Positions 30,376 through 39,483 of a DNA stretch of 64,000 bases are shown here, one piece after another. The notes under the pieces were generated by a model. The model made no database searches, was not told where the DNA came from, and saw only the letters and a list, made by a program, of their open reading frames with translations. The translations under genes were made by a program, and so were the position numbers. Source of the stretch: Geodermatophilus obscurus (GTDB taxonomy: Bacteria > Actinomycetota > Actinomycetes > Mycobacteriales > Geodermatophilaceae); NCBI RefSeq assembly GCF_900115395.1, contig NZ_FOWE01000011.1:124001-188000 (forward strand), given 5' to 3'. Every line of letters begins with the position of its first letter. The stretch's first letter is position 1.

Positions 30376-31602
30376 CTAGCGGCGGACGCGCCTCAGCAGG
30401 GCCGGTAACACCCTGCCGTGGTCCTCGGCACCGGTGGCGCCCGCCACGTCCCCGTCGACGACGGTCACGTGGCCCGCGCCCGGCGCCACGACGGTCTCGT
30501 AGACGGCGAGCACCCGGCGGGCCACGACCTGCCAGTCGTAGGCGGCCGCCGCCTCCCGCCCGGCCGCCGACAGCGCCGCCCGGCGCGCGGGGTCGGCGAG
30601 CAGGTCCGACAGCGCACGGGCCAGCGCCCGGCTGTCCCCACGGCGGACCAGCACCCCCGCGTCGCCGTCCTCGAGCACCCGCGCGAAGGCGTCGAGGTCG
30701 CTGGCGACGATCGGTGCTCCGGCGGCCATGGCCTCGATGAGCACGACGCCGAAGCTCTCGCCGAGCAGGTTGGGTGCGCAGTAGACGTCGACCGAGCGCA
30801 GGAAGGCGCCCTTGTCGGACTCCGACAGCTCACCGAGCAGCGCCACCGACGACCGCAGGTCGTCGCCCACCGCCTCGCGCAGCGCGTCGGGGTCGCCGCG
30901 GCCGGCGACCAGCAGCCGCGCCCCCGGGTGGCGGCGGACGACGGTCCGCATCGCCTCCAGCAGCACCGGCAGCCCCTTGCGCGGCTCGTCGTAGCGGCCG
31001 AGGAAGCCGACGGTCGGGCCGTCGACACCCCGCGCGGCGCCCGGGAGGGTCGGGCCCTGGGCGAAGGCGGCCACGTGCACCCCGTTGGGGATGATCACCG
31101 CGTCCCCGCCCAGGTGCTCGACCTGCACCCGGCGCGCGAAGTCCGACACGGCGATCCGGCCGCTGATGCGCTCCAGCCACGGGCGGGCCACCGGCCCCAC
31201 GGCGGCGAGCCACTTCGACCGCGTGGTGGCCGCGTGGAAGGTCGCCACGATCGGGCCCTCCGCGATCATGCAGACCAGCAGGCCGATCGACGGCGAGGCC
31301 GGGTCGTGCACGTGGACGACGTCGAAGTGCCCGTCCCGCAGCCACCGGCGCACGCGCGACGCCGACACCGGCCCGAACTGCATGCTGGCCATCGAGCCGT
31401 TGTAGGGGACCGGGACGGTCCGGCCGGCGTAGGTGAGCCAGGGGTCGGTGAGCGACTCCTCGTGCTCGGCCGGGGTGAGCACCTCGACGTGGTGGCCGAG
31501 CCCGCGGAGCGTCTCGGCGAGGTCGCGCACGTGGTACTGGACACCGCCGGGGACGTCCCAGCGGTACGGGCAGACCAGGCCGATCCGCAGGTGCCCGCGC
31601 AT
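30376..31602 (-). CDS. pimA: phosphatidylinositol alpha-mannosyltransferase PimA
   Basis: 408 aa GT4/GT-B enzyme. CPYRWDVPGGVQYHVRDLA, FGPVSASRVRRWL and HVHDPASPSIGLLVC match the PimA N-lobe, and the C-lobe has VGFLGRYDEPRKGLPVLLEA and the glutamates in LLGESFGVVLIEAMA. It transfers mannose from GDP-mannose to phosphatidylinositol at the cytosolic membrane face, the first step to PIMs and lipoarabinomannan-like lipids. Its ATG shares one base with the acyltransferase stop. Its neighbours supply the lipid acceptor and the acyl step. Confidence 0.93.
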   Translation of the reverse strand: MRGHLRIGLVCPYRWDVPGGVQYHVRDLAETLRGLGHHVEVLTPAEHEESLTDPWLTYAGRTVPVPYNGSMASMQFGPVSASRVRRWLRDGHFDVVHVHDPASPSIGLLVCMIAEGPIVATFHAATTRSKWLAAVGPVARPWLERISGRIAVSDFARRVQVEHLGGDAVIIPNGVHVAAFAQGPTLPGAARGVDGPTVGFLGRYDEPRKGLPVLLEAMRTVVRRHPGARLLVAGRGDPDALREAVGDDLRSSVALLGELSESDKGAFLRSVDVYCAPNLLGESFGVVLIEAMAAGAPIVASDLDAFARVLEDGDAGVLVRRGDSRALARALSDLLADPARRAALSAAGREAAAAYDWQVVARRVLAVYETVVAPGAGHVTVVDGDVAGATGAEDHGRVLPALLRRVRR

Positions 31603-32555
31603 CAGTGGCGCTCCCCCGCCGGCGGGTCCGGCGGCACGTCGGCCCAGATGCGGCCGAGCACGTGCCAGTCCTCGGGGCGGACGGCGAGGTCGGCGGTGAA
31701 GGCGTCGGCGACGCCCTGCATGCCCGCGGCGACCCGGTCGCGCAGCCGTCCCGGCCCGTCGACCCGCACCTCCGGCCGCACGGCGAACTCCCACCCGCGG
31801 TCGGTGAAGCGGCACACCGCCGGGTGCAGCGCGGCCCCGGTCTGCGCGGCCAGCAGCGCGGGCCCGGCGGGCATGGTGGTCGGCCGGGAGAAGAAGTCGA
31901 CGGCGACCCCGCCGGGCCCGAGGTCACGGTCGACGAGCAGGCAGGTGAAGCCACCGGCCGACAGCTCCTCGCGCAGCACGGCCGAGGTGGGCCGCGCTCC
32001 CCCGGTCAGCGGGAGCACCCGGATGCCGAGGGACTCCCGGTACTCCAGGAACCGCCGGTAGAGCGACTCCGGCTGCAGCCGCTCGGCGACGGTCGTGAAC
32101 GGCCCGCCCAGCCAGTCGACCAGCCACACCCCGGCGGCGTCCCAGTTGCCGCTGTGCGGCAGGGCGATCACGACGCCGCGGCCGGCGTCCCGAGCCCGCT
32201 CCAGGTGCTCGAGGCCGGAGTGCACGGTGCCGCCCACGATGCGTGCGGCCGGCAGCCGCGGCAGGCGGAAGGCCTCCTGCCAGTAGCGGGCGTAGGAGCG
32301 CAGCGCCCGGGTGGTGAGGTCGCCGAGCTCGTCCTCGGGCAGCCGGCCACCGGTGGCGACCCGCAGGTTGGCCCGCAACTGGCGCACGCCGCGGCCCTCG
32401 CGGCCCGCGGCCAGCCGGCCCCCGGCGTCGAAGGCGCCGCGGGCGACCGGCTCGGGCAGCCGCTGCACGGCCTGCCAGCCGGCCGCGTAGCCCAGGTCGA
32501 CCAGGCGGGCGCGGGCGCCGGCCGGCGACGGGACCCGGGCGCGCAGGTCGGTCAC
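31602..32555 (-). CDS. phosphatidylinositol mannoside acyltransferase (PatA-like)
   Basis: 317 aa from a GTG overlapping the pgsA stop by 4 bp. LPLAT/HtrB-family protein with the catalytic H(x4)D motif in ALPHSGNWDAAG (residue about 135) and FTCLLVDRDLGPGG as the second block. It should acylate the 2-mannose of PIM. It lies between the PI-phosphate synthase gene and pimA, the order known from mycobacteria. Confidence 0.9.
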   Translation of the reverse strand: MTDLRARVPSPAGARARLVDLGYAAGWQAVQRLPEPVARGAFDAGGRLAAGREGRGVRQLRANLRVATGGRLPEDELGDLTTRALRSYARYWQEAFRLPRLPAARIVGGTVHSGLEHLERARDAGRGVVIALPHSGNWDAAGVWLVDWLGGPFTTVAERLQPESLYRRFLEYRESLGIRVLPLTGGARPTSAVLREELSAGGFTCLLVDRDLGPGGVAVDFFSRPTTMPAGPALLAAQTGAALHPAVCRFTDRGWEFAVRPEVRVDGPGRLRDRVAAGMQGVADAFTADLAVRPEDWHVLGRIWADVPPDPPAGERH

Positions 32556-33184
32556 GGCGCCGGGGCCGACGTCGACAGGGGCCTGCCCTGCGCGCCGCGG
32601 TGGACGGCGACCACGCGCTGCCCGACCGTGATCGCACCGCCGGCGACCAGCAGCCACAGCCCGACGTCGACGGCGTACGGGATGCCGAGCCCGGTGAGGC
32701 CGGTGCCGGTGAGCACCAGGATCAGCCGCTCGGTGCGCTCGACCAGCCCGACGTCGCACGGGATGCCGACGCCCTCGGCGCGGGCCTTGATGTAGCTGGT
32801 CAGCACGCCGAGGGTGAGCCCGACCAGGGCCAGCAGCGCGAGCAGCCGGTTCTCGCCGGCGCCGGTGTACCACCACACCAGCGCGCTGAACACGGCCGCG
32901 TCGACGGCCCGGTCGCAGGTGGAGTCGAGCACCGCGCCGAACGCCGACCCGCCGCCGCGGGCCCGGGCCAGCGCGCCGTCGAGCATGTCGAGCAGCACGA
33001 AGACCGTGACGGTGGCGGCGCCCCAGAACAGCTCGCCGCGGGCGATGAGCAGCACCGCGCCGGCCATGGCGCCGAGCGTGCCGGTGACGGTGACCATGTC
33101 GGCGGTCACCCCGGCGCGGGCCAGCCGGGTGACCACCGGTGCCCAGAACCGGCCGACGGCGGCGCGGGCGCCCGAGCCGAGCAC
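32552..33184 (-). CDS. pgsA: CDP-alcohol phosphatidyltransferase, phosphatidylinositol-phosphate synthase
   Basis: 210 aa with about six membrane helices. The complete CDP-alcohol signature, DMLDGALARARGGG followed by FGAVLDSTCDR, supplies all the metal-binding aspartates. In this operon context it is the actinobacterial enzyme joining CDP-diacylglycerol and inositol-1-phosphate. GTG start one base from the HIT gene stop. It feeds PimA and PatA. Confidence 0.92.
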   Translation of the reverse strand: MLGSGARAAVGRFWAPVVTRLARAGVTADMVTVTGTLGAMAGAVLLIARGELFWGAATVTVFVLLDMLDGALARARGGGSAFGAVLDSTCDRAVDAAVFSALVWWYTGAGENRLLALLALVGLTLGVLTSYIKARAEGVGIPCDVGLVERTERLILVLTGTGLTGLGIPYAVDVGLWLLVAGGAITVGQRVVAVHRGAQGRPLSTSAPAP

Positions 33185-33185
33185 G

Positions 33186-33764
33186 TCAGCCCCCCGGGAC
33201 CGGCGCCGCGGCGCCCGGCCAGTGCTGCGCGAGCAGCGCGCGGGTCTCGGCGAGCACCTGCGGCAGCACCCGGGTCAGGCCGATCACCGGCATGAAGTTG
33301 GTGTCGCCACCCCACCGCGGCACCGCGTGCTGGTGCAGGTGGTCGGCGATGCCGGCGCCGGCGACCGACCCCTGGTTCATGCCGATGTTGAACCCGTGCG
33401 CGCCGGTCACCTGCCGCACCACCCGCATCGCCGTCTGGGTGAACGCGCCCAGCTCGGCGACCTCGGCGTCGGTGAGGTCGGTGTAGTCGGGCACGTGGCG
33501 GTACGGGACCACCATCAGGTGCCCGGCGTTGTACGGGTAGAGGTTGAGGACGGCGAACACCGTCTCCCCGCGCGCGACGACCAGCCCCTCCTCGTCCGGC
33601 ATGGCCGGGATGAGGCAGAACGGGCAGTCGTGCTCGCCGGTGGGCTTGCCCGACCCGCGGATGTAGGCCATCCGGTAGGGCGTCCACAGGTGCTCGAAGA
33701 CGGTGGCCGGGCCGCCGTCGTCGCTGGAGACGGGGACGGAGAAGCCGTCCGGGCCGACGGTCAC
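33186..33764 (-). CDS. HIT-family hydrolase / Ap4A phosphorylase-like
   Basis: 192 aa from GTG 33764 overlapping the thrS stop. [15 protein letters not shown] and CPFCLIPAM (a CxxC) precede [20 protein letters not shown] and the histidine triad [12 protein letters not shown]. The mycobacterial homologue in the same slot has been described as a diadenosine tetraphosphate phosphorylase (recalled). It probably clears Ap4A made by the adjacent ThrRS and other synthetases. Confidence 0.9.
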   Translation of the reverse strand: MTVGPDGFSVPVSSDDGGPATVFEHLWTPYRMAYIRGSGKPTGEHDCPFCLIPAMPDEEGLVVARGETVFAVLNLYPYNAGHLMVVPYRHVPDYTDLTDAEVAELGAFTQTAMRVVRQVTGAHGFNIGMNQGSVAGAGIADHLHQHAVPRWGGDTNFMPVIGLTRVLPQVLAETRALLAQHWPGAAAPVPGG

Positions 33765-35830
33765 GGCCTCTCCAGCGGCGTGTCGGCCGTCGGGTCGGCG
33801 TTGTGCCGCCCGGCCACCCACGCGGCGACGGCGTCGACGGCCTCCTGCACCGGCACGCCGTTGCGCTGGCTGCCGTCGCGGTAGCGGAAGGAGACCGCGC
33901 CGGCCTCGGCGTCGGTGGCGCCGGCGATGAGCACGAAGGGCACCTTCTGCTTGCTGGCGTTGCGGATCTTCTTCTGCATCCGGTCGTCGGAGTCGTCGAC
34001 CTCGACCCGGATGCCGCGGGCCCGCAGCCGCAGCGCGACGTCGTCGAGGTAGCCGACCTGGTCGTCGGTGACCGGGACGCCGACGACCTGCACCGGGGCG
34101 AGCCACGCGGGGAACGCGCCGGCGTAGTGCTCGGTGAGGACGGCGAAGAAGCGCTCCATCGAGCCGAACAGCGCGCGGTGGAGCATGACCGGCCGCTGGC
34201 GGCTGCCGTCGGCGGCGGTGTACTCCAGGCCGAAGCGCTCGGGCAGGTTGAAGTCGACCTGGATGGTCGACATCTGCCACGAGCGGCCGATCGCGTCGCG
34301 GGCCTGCACGGAGATCTTCGGGCCGTAGAACGCCGCGCCGCCCGGGTCGGGCACCAGCTCCAGGCCGGAGTCGAGCGCCGCCTGCCGCAGCGCCTCGGTG
34401 GCTGCCTCCCAGCCCTCGTCGGTGCCGACCGACTTCTCCGGGTTGCGGGTGGACAGCTCCAGGTAGAAGTCCGACAGGCCGTAGTCGGCGAGCAGGCCGA
34501 GCACGAAGTCGAGCAGGCCGCGCAGCTCGCCGGGCATCTGCTCGGGGGTGCAGTAGATGTGCGCGTCGTCCTGGGTGAAGCCGCGGGCGCGGGTCAGGCC
34601 GTGGATGACGCCGGACTTCTCGTAGCGGTAGACGGTGCCGAACTCGAACAGCCGCAGCGGCAGCTCGCGGTAGGAGCGGCCGCGGGCCCCGAAGACCAGG
34701 TTGTGCATCGGGCAGTTCATCGGCTTGAGGTAGTAGTCCTGCCCCTGCCGGCGCACCACGCCGTCGGCGTCGCGCTCCTCGTCGAGCTGCATGGGCGGGT
34801 ACATGCCCTCGGCGTACCAGTCGAGGTGGCCGGAGACCTCGAACAGCCGGGCCTTGGTGATGTGCGGGGTGTTGACGAAGGAGTACCCGCCCTCCTCGTG
34901 CCGCCGCCGGCTGTAGGCCTCCAGCTCCCGCCGGACGACGCCGCCCTTCGGGTGGAACACCGCCAGGCCGGAGCCGATCTCGTCCGGGAAGCTGAACAGG
35001 TCCAGCTCGGCGCCCAGGCGGCGGTGGTCGCGGCGCTCGGCCTCGGCCAGCTGCTCGAGGTACCCCTTGTGCGCCTCGCGGCTCTCCCACGCGGTGCCGT
35101 AGACCCGCTGCAGCTGCGGGTTCTTCTCGCTGCCGCGCCAGTAGGCCGCCGCGGAGCGGGTCAGGCTGAACGCGGGGATGCCCGAGGTGCGCGGCAGGTG
35201 CGGGCCGCGGCACAGGTCGGTCCACACGCGCTCGCCGGTGCGCGCGTCGAGGTTGTCGTACATGGTCAGCTGCGCGCCGCCGACCTCGACGTCGGCGCCC
35301 TCCGCGGCCCCGGCACCGCCGTCGGCGCCGCCCTTGAGGCCGATGAGCTCGAGCTTGTACGGCTCGTGCGCGAGCTCGGCGCGGGCGTCGTCGTCGCTGA
35401 TCTCCCGCCGGGAGAAGCGCTGCCCGGCCCGGACGATCTGCTGCATGCGCTTCTCCAGCGCCTGCAGGTCCTCGGGGGTGAAGGGCTTCTCGGGGTCGAA
35501 GTCGTAGTAGAAGCCGTTGTCGACCGGCGGACCGATGCCCAGGCGGGTGCCCGGGAAGAGGTCCTGCACGGCCTGGGCGAGCACGTGCGCGGTCGAGTGC
35601 CGGATCACGGCGCGGCCCTCGGGGCTGGCGGCGACCACCGGCTCCACGTCGGCGTCGGCGTCGGGGACCCAGGCCAGGTCGCGCAGCTCGCCGGTGGCGG
35701 TGTCGCGGACGACGACGGCGCCGTCAGGGCCCTTCAGCGCCACCCCGGCCTCCTTGAGCGCCTGCCCGGCCGTCGTCCCGGCCGGCACCCGGATCGGGGC
35801 GGTGTCGGCAGGGGGTGGCGCGGCGGACAC
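33761..35830 (-). CDS. thrS: threonyl-tRNA synthetase
   Basis: 689 aa from GTG 35830, preceded by CAGGAG at ideal spacing; an in-frame ATG at 35920 would add 30 residues without a site. It has a TGS-like domain (about 15-80), an editing domain with [17 protein letters not shown] and [13 protein letters not shown], and a class II core with motif 2 [21 protein letters not shown] and the zinc-site residues NCPMH. A C-terminal anticodon domain starts near residue 580. A small Ala/Gly insertion ([14 protein letters not shown]) is unusual. Confidence 0.97.
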   Translation of the reverse strand: MSAAPPPADTAPIRVPAGTTAGQALKEAGVALKGPDGAVVVRDTATGELRDLAWVPDADADVEPVVAASPEGRAVIRHSTAHVLAQAVQDLFPGTRLGIGPPVDNGFYYDFDPEKPFTPEDLQALEKRMQQIVRAGQRFSRREISDDDARAELAHEPYKLELIGLKGGADGGAGAAEGADVEVGGAQLTMYDNLDARTGERVWTDLCRGPHLPRTSGIPAFSLTRSAAAYWRGSEKNPQLQRVYGTAWESREAHKGYLEQLAEAERRDHRRLGAELDLFSFPDEIGSGLAVFHPKGGVVRRELEAYSRRRHEEGGYSFVNTPHITKARLFEVSGHLDWYAEGMYPPMQLDEERDADGVVRRQGQDYYLKPMNCPMHNLVFGARGRSYRELPLRLFEFGTVYRYEKSGVIHGLTRARGFTQDDAHIYCTPEQMPGELRGLLDFVLGLLADYGLSDFYLELSTRNPEKSVGTDEGWEAATEALRQAALDSGLELVPDPGGAAFYGPKISVQARDAIGRSWQMSTIQVDFNLPERFGLEYTAADGSRQRPVMLHRALFGSMERFFAVLTEHYAGAFPAWLAPVQVVGVPVTDDQVGYLDDVALRLRARGIRVEVDDSDDRMQKKIRNASKQKVPFVLIAGATDAEAGAVSFRYRDGSQRNGVPVQEAVDAVAAWVAGRHNADPTADTPLERP

Positions 35831-35916
35831 GGGGGCTCCTGGGGGTCGCTGGACGGTTCCGGCGGCGCCCGCGGAGACGGGCGTCGCGCAGGCCAGCGTA
35901 TCGACCGCCGCGGGCC

Positions 35917-36501
35917 TCACCCGGTCGGCTCGGCCCCTCCGTCGAGGATCTGCACCGCATCGCCGACCCCGACCGTGCCCGGCTGCGCCACCTCGGCGTA
36001 CACGCCCAGGCAGTGCCTCGGCAGGCGGGTGACCTCCAGCACCACCGGCCCCAGCCGGAGCCGCCGGCCCACCCAGGCCCGCTCCAGGTCACCGGAGTCG
36101 TCGGCCGGGAGGTCGAGGACGAGGTTGGCGCGGGGGTCCTCGGTGCCGCACCCGGCCGGGACGACGCCCGACGCCGCCCGCTCCAGCGCCTGCCGCGACA
36201 CCAGGTGCACCGCGGCCGCGCCGTCGGGGCGGCCGGTGAGGGGCTCCAGCCGCACCGGCGTCCCCACCGCGGCGGTGACGGCGGCGGCGTCGAGGTCGGG
36301 GTGCCCGGTGGGCGTGACGCCGGCCAGCGCGGGGGTGTCCTTGCCACGCAGCACCCGGCCGGAGAGGTCGACGACGGCGTACGCGCGGTCTCCGACCAGC
36401 CCGCCGGCGCCGACGTCGGCCCGCTCCAGCGGCGTCCCGGCGCACCCCCGCACGGGGTAGACGGAGATGCCCACGACCGTGACCGGACCCACCCGGGTCA
36501 C
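35917..36501 (-). CDS. MOSC-domain protein
   Basis: 194 aa. The N-terminal beta-barrel ([36 protein letters not shown]) and the MOSC core ending [19 protein letters not shown] resemble YcbX/MOSC proteins that handle molybdenum cofactor-bound sulfur. The key cysteine in LPRHCLGVY fits the family. Substrate not identifiable. Ends about 87 bp upstream of the thrS start, same strand. Confidence 0.85.
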   Translation of the reverse strand: MTRVGPVTVVGISVYPVRGCAGTPLERADVGAGGLVGDRAYAVVDLSGRVLRGKDTPALAGVTPTGHPDLDAAAVTAAVGTPVRLEPLTGRPDGAAAVHLVSRQALERAASGVVPAGCGTEDPRANLVLDLPADDSGDLERAWVGRRLRLGPVVLEVTRLPRHCLGVYAEVAQPGTVGVGDAVQILDGGAEPTG

Positions 36502-36511
36502 GCTAGACCGC

Positions 36512-36943
36512 TCAGGCGGCGGCCCGGCCGCGGCGGCGCAGCCGGCGCAGCTGGGCGTCGAGGTAGGGCCGGGCCCTGCGCTGCCCGCCGCGGACGGCGA
36601 TCGCGCCCTCGAGCTCGGCGAGCACGCGCGCCAGCCGGGCCTCGTCGGCCGGCCAGCCGCGGCGCAGGCACTCCTCCAGCCACTCGACCGGGGCGGTGTG
36701 CCCGCGCTCGCCGTTGCACCGCCCGCAGGCGGCCACCTCGTTCTCCAGCCACGACGGGCCGCCCTTGACCCGGGGCACCACGTGCTCGGTCGTCGGCGTG
36801 ACCTGCCCGGTCAGCACCCGCCCGCACCAGATGCAGGTGGGGCCGTCCCGCTCCACGGCCGCGTCCAGGCGGGCGGCCCTGTCCAGTGCCATCTCCCCCA
36901 TGGTGCGCCCGGGCGGCGGCGCGCGCCGTGAGGGATCGGACAC
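36512..36943 (-). CDS. HNH endonuclease
   Basis: 143 aa with a zinc-ribbon HNH motif: CIWCG (about 37-41), the H of TTEHVVPRVKGG, the N of WLENEVAACGRCN and the second CxxC. The C-terminal part is Arg-rich. Stand-alone HNH proteins of this size are common in actinobacteria; the role is not known and there is no terminase or restriction partner here. GTG start adjacent to the stop of the upstream hypothetical gene (36944). Confidence 0.82.
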   Translation of the reverse strand: MSDPSRRAPPPGRTMGEMALDRAARLDAAVERDGPTCIWCGRVLTGQVTPTTEHVVPRVKGGPSWLENEVAACGRCNGERGHTAPVEWLEECLRRGWPADEARLARVLAELEGAIAVRGGQRRARPYLDAQLRRLRRRGRAAA

Positions 36944-37420
36944 TCAGCCGCGACGACGGCGTCCGGCGACCCGCGGGCGGCGGGGGTGCACCGCGGCCAC
37001 GACCGCGCTCCTGCGGCGGCGGCGGACGGCGCGGCGGAACCGCTCGCGGCCGGGGCTGACGCCGGGCGGGTAGGCCGACCAGACGAACTCGGCCCCCGGC
37101 GGGTCCGGCGCCGCCTCGTCCTCGCGCATCCACTCGTGCAGCCGGGCGAGGACCCCCTCCGCGACGTGGTCGTGGTCGAGCACCCGACGCGGGTCGGTGA
37201 CCCCCTCGGCCTCCAGCGCCGCGCCGTAGGCGGCCTGCCAGCCGGTCCCGAAGGCCCGGTCGGCGAGGTCGGACACGACGGCGTGCGCCTCGTCGACCCG
37301 CACGTCCGTGTCGAGGGCGAGGTCGAGCTCGACGACCGCTCGCAGGGTGTGCAGGTCGGGGGCCGGCCAGGGCGGGGCCGGCAGCGGCGCCGGCAGGGGC
37401 CCGGGGTCGTCGTCGGTCAC
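36944..37420 (-). CDS. hypothetical protein, Arg-rich C-terminus
   Basis: 158 aa, not recognised. GTG start at 37420; the frame stays open upstream but without support. Residues 20-90 (LHTLRAVVELDLALDTDVRV, DEAHAVVSDLADRAFGTGW) look helical and acidic, with HDHVAEGVLARLHEWMRE after them. The last 40 residues are almost all Arg, Pro and Gly. It directly abuts the HNH gene downstream, so the two may be co-expressed. No function proposed. Confidence 0.6.
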   Translation of the reverse strand: MTDDDPGPLPAPLPAPPWPAPDLHTLRAVVELDLALDTDVRVDEAHAVVSDLADRAFGTGWQAAYGAALEAEGVTDPRRVLDHDHVAEGVLARLHEWMREDEAAPDPPGAEFVWSAYPPGVSPGRERFRRAVRRRRRSAVVAAVHPRRPRVAGRRRRG

Positions 37421-37543
37421 CGGTGGATCGTGGCAGGACGGCGCGTCCGGTACCGATGAGTTCCGCCGTGGGTGAGGGTCTCCCCGCACGACACCGACCC
37501 ACCCGGCTGCGACGACGGCCGGACACGCAGTGAGGAGCACGAC

Positions 37544-38086
37544 ATGGGCGTCATCCGGGTGCACGAGTTCACCACCGTCGACGGGGTCGTCGACGCGCCG
37601 ATGTGGACCGTCGACTACGGCTTCCCCGACGACCTCGCCGCCTCGATCGGCGGCATCACCGCCCCGGCCGGCGGCATCCTGCTCGGCCGCACCACCTTCG
37701 AGATGTTCGCCCCGGCCTGGTCCACCCGGACCGCCGAGGACGACGAGGGCGCGCCGTTCTTCAACGACACGACGAAGTACGTCGTCTCCTCCACGCTCAC
37801 CGACGCCGAGTCGGTGTGGCGCAACTCGACCACCGTCGGCGGCTACGACACCGAGCGGATCCGCGAGCTCAAGGCCGACCGTGACCTCTACGTCAGCGGC
37901 AGCGCCACGCTCGTGCGGGCGCTGGTCGCCGACGGCCTGGTCGACGAGCTGCACCTCTACGTCTACCCGCTCTCCGTCGGCGAGGGCATCCGCCTGTTCC
38001 CCGAGGGCACGGCGCAGAAGCTGTCCCTGCTCGGCGTCGAGGCGCTGAGCAACGGGGTGGCGCACCTGACCTACGGCCCCGCCTGA
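37544..38086 (+). CDS. dihydrofolate reductase-like (RibD C-terminal) protein
   Basis: 180 aa from ATG 37544 with GAGGAG nine bases upstream. VHEFTTVDGVVDAPM, GGILLGRTTFEMFAPAW, KYVVSSTL and LYVSGSATLVRALVADGLVD are the standard blocks of the RibD_C/DHFR-like fold, which binds NADPH. It stands apart from riboflavin genes, so it is one of the many stand-alone reductases of unknown substrate. A paralogue follows at 38259, and a hairpin separates them. Confidence 0.88.
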   Translation: MGVIRVHEFTTVDGVVDAPMWTVDYGFPDDLAASIGGITAPAGGILLGRTTFEMFAPAWSTRTAEDDEGAPFFNDTTKYVVSSTLTDAESVWRNSTTVGGYDTERIRELKADRDLYVSGSATLVRALVADGLVDELHLYVYPLSVGEGIRLFPEGTAQKLSLLGVEALSNGVAHLTYGPA

Positions 38087-38104
38087 GCCGGGGAAGGCGG
38101 GAGG

Positions 38105-38129
38105 GCCGGGCTCCCCGTCGGAGCCCGGC
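38105..38129 (+). terminator. hairpin between the two RibD-like genes
   Basis: GCCGGGCTCC (38105-38114) and GGAGCCCGGC (38120-38129) form a 10-bp perfect stem with a CCGTC loop, 18 bp after the first reductase stop. Confidence 0.7.
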
Positions 38130-38258
38130 CTCCCCGGGTGGGGCGGTGCCGGTCAGGACCGGTGCGCCCCGAGGGCCGGCCGATCAGTTCCCGGTGCCGC
38201 GCCGGTCACAGCTCCCGGGACCACCGGGGGACCGACGCGCTCGTACCGGAGGAGACGC

Positions 38259-38816
38259 ATGGCCAAGCTCGTCTACTCGATGATCACCTCGCTCGACGGC
38301 TACGCCGAGGCGGCCGAGGGCGACCTCGGCTCCGGCGCCGAGGACCCGGAGGTGCACACCTTCATCGGCGACACCTTCCGCCACCTCGGCACGTACCTCT
38401 ACGGCCGACGCATGTACGAGACGATGGTCTTCTGGGAGACCGCGCACGCCCTGCCCGACGCGCCGCCGCACATCGTGCAGTACGCGCGTGACTGGCAGGC
38501 CGCCGACAAGGTCGTCTACTCCACGACGCTGGAGTCGGTGTCGAGCGCGAGGACCCGGCTCGAGCGGACCTTCGACCCGGACGCCGTCCGCCGGCTCAAG
38601 GCCGAGTCCGACCACGATCTCAGCGTCGACGGCCCGACCCTCGCCGCCCAGGCGATCGCGGCCGGCCTGGTGGACGAGTACCACCTCTTCACCACGACGA
38701 GCGTGGTCGGCGGCGGCAAGCGGTTCTTCCCCGACGGCGTGCGCCTCGACCTCGAGCTGGTCGAGGAGCGCGCCTTCGGCAGCGGACTGCTCTACACGCG
38801 CTACCGGACCCGCTGA
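38259..38816 (+). CDS. dihydrofolate reductase-like (RibD C-terminal) protein, second copy
   Basis: 185 aa from ATG 38259 with GGAGGAGACGC upstream. Same fold as the previous gene: KLVYSMITSLDGYAEAAEG, YLYGRRMYETMVFWE, KVVYSTTLESV and LSVDGPTLAAQAIAAGLVD, ending LLYTRYRTR. Sequence divergence from the first copy is large, so this is an old paralogue pair or independent acquisition. NADPH-dependent reductase by family; substrate unknown. Confidence 0.88.
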   Translation: MAKLVYSMITSLDGYAEAAEGDLGSGAEDPEVHTFIGDTFRHLGTYLYGRRMYETMVFWETAHALPDAPPHIVQYARDWQAADKVVYSTTLESVSSARTRLERTFDPDAVRRLKAESDHDLSVDGPTLAAQAIAAGLVDEYHLFTTTSVVGGGKRFFPDGVRLDLELVEERAFGSGLLYTRYRTR

Positions 38817-38846
38817 GCCACACCGGCCGGTCGTCCCGGCGAGACG

Positions 38847-38892
38847 ACGAGGGGCCAGGCTTCCCCGTCCCCGGGTTCACCTGGCCCCTCGT
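38847..38892. terminator. bidirectional hairpin between RibD-like gene and tRNA-Val
   Basis: A 13-bp perfect stem (38847-38859 with 38880-38892) encloses a 20-nt loop. It lies between the convergent reductase gene and tRNA-Val and could end both transcripts. Confidence 0.7.
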
Positions 38893-38897
38893 GCCGG

Positions 38898-38969
38898 TGG
38901 GCGATACTGGGTTCGAACCAGTGACCTCTTCGGTGTGAACGAAGCGCTCTACCACTGAGCCAATCGCCC
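38898..38969 (-). tRNA. tRNA-Val (anticodon CAC)
   Basis: 72 nt on the minus strand. The acceptor stem GGGCGAT/ATCGCCC, D-arm GGCTCAGTGGTAGAGC, anticodon loop TTCACAC and T-arm CTGGTTCGAACCCAG all pair; the discriminator is A and CCA is not encoded. It is nearly identical to the tRNA-Val(GAC) at 41975 outside the anticodon arm. Confidence 0.95.
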
Positions 38970-38995
38970 GCTGCGCCGTCCATGATGCCAGACGG

Positions 38996-39469
38996 TCAGC
39001 GCCAGAGCGGCACCCACCCCGGCACCCAGTCGGGCACGCCCATCAGGTGCAGCACGACGACCACGACGCCGTAGACGAACGCGGCGGTGAGCGCTCCGAT
39101 GCCGAGCCGCACCCACACCGGCTGCCGGCCCAGCCAGTCGGTCCAGGCCTTGACGTTGCGCTTGGTGTAGTCCAGCAACTGCTCTGCCCACCGGAACTCC
39201 GTGGCGAGCACGACGAGGCCGGCGATGACGGTGAGCCAGCCCGGGCCCGGCAGCGGGATGGTCGCCAGCCCGACGGCGACGATCAGCCCGCCGACGATGC
39301 CGACGACGATCCGGTAGGCGTGGTCGAGGGGGCGGCGGGCGGCCAGCCGTCTGCGCCAGCGCGCCTCGGCGACCCGCTCGCGCAGGCTGCGGTGCCCCTC
39401 GCCCGGAGTGCGTTCCCGCCGCTCGCGCGCGGTCGGTGGTGCCGCCACCTCCTGCGGGAGGGGTGGCAC
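38996..39469 (-). CDS. TIGR02611-like membrane protein (PGPGW type)
   Basis: 157 aa. A basic N-terminal third precedes two close membrane helices (RIVVGIVGGLIVAVGLATI and WLTVIAGLVVLATEF) joined by the PLPGPGW motif that defines TIGR02611/PGPGW proteins. A third helix (LGIGALTAAFVYGVVVVVLH) follows an amphipathic stretch. Actinobacterial membrane proteins of unknown function. GTG start 14 bp downstream of the anti-sigma gene stop, so it may share that transcript. Confidence 0.85.
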   Translation of the reverse strand: MPPLPQEVAAPPTARERRERTPGEGHRSLRERVAEARWRRRLAARRPLDHAYRIVVGIVGGLIVAVGLATIPLPGPGWLTVIAGLVVLATEFRWAEQLLDYTKRNVKAWTDWLGRQPVWVRLGIGALTAAFVYGVVVVVLHLMGVPDWVPGWVPLWR

Positions 39470-39483
39470 CGTGTCCTGTTCGC

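Noticed and set aside
35831-35916. Possible T-box or other riboswitch leader upstream of thrS
   Set aside because: The gap is 86 bp with no specifier-loop or T-box sequence visible.
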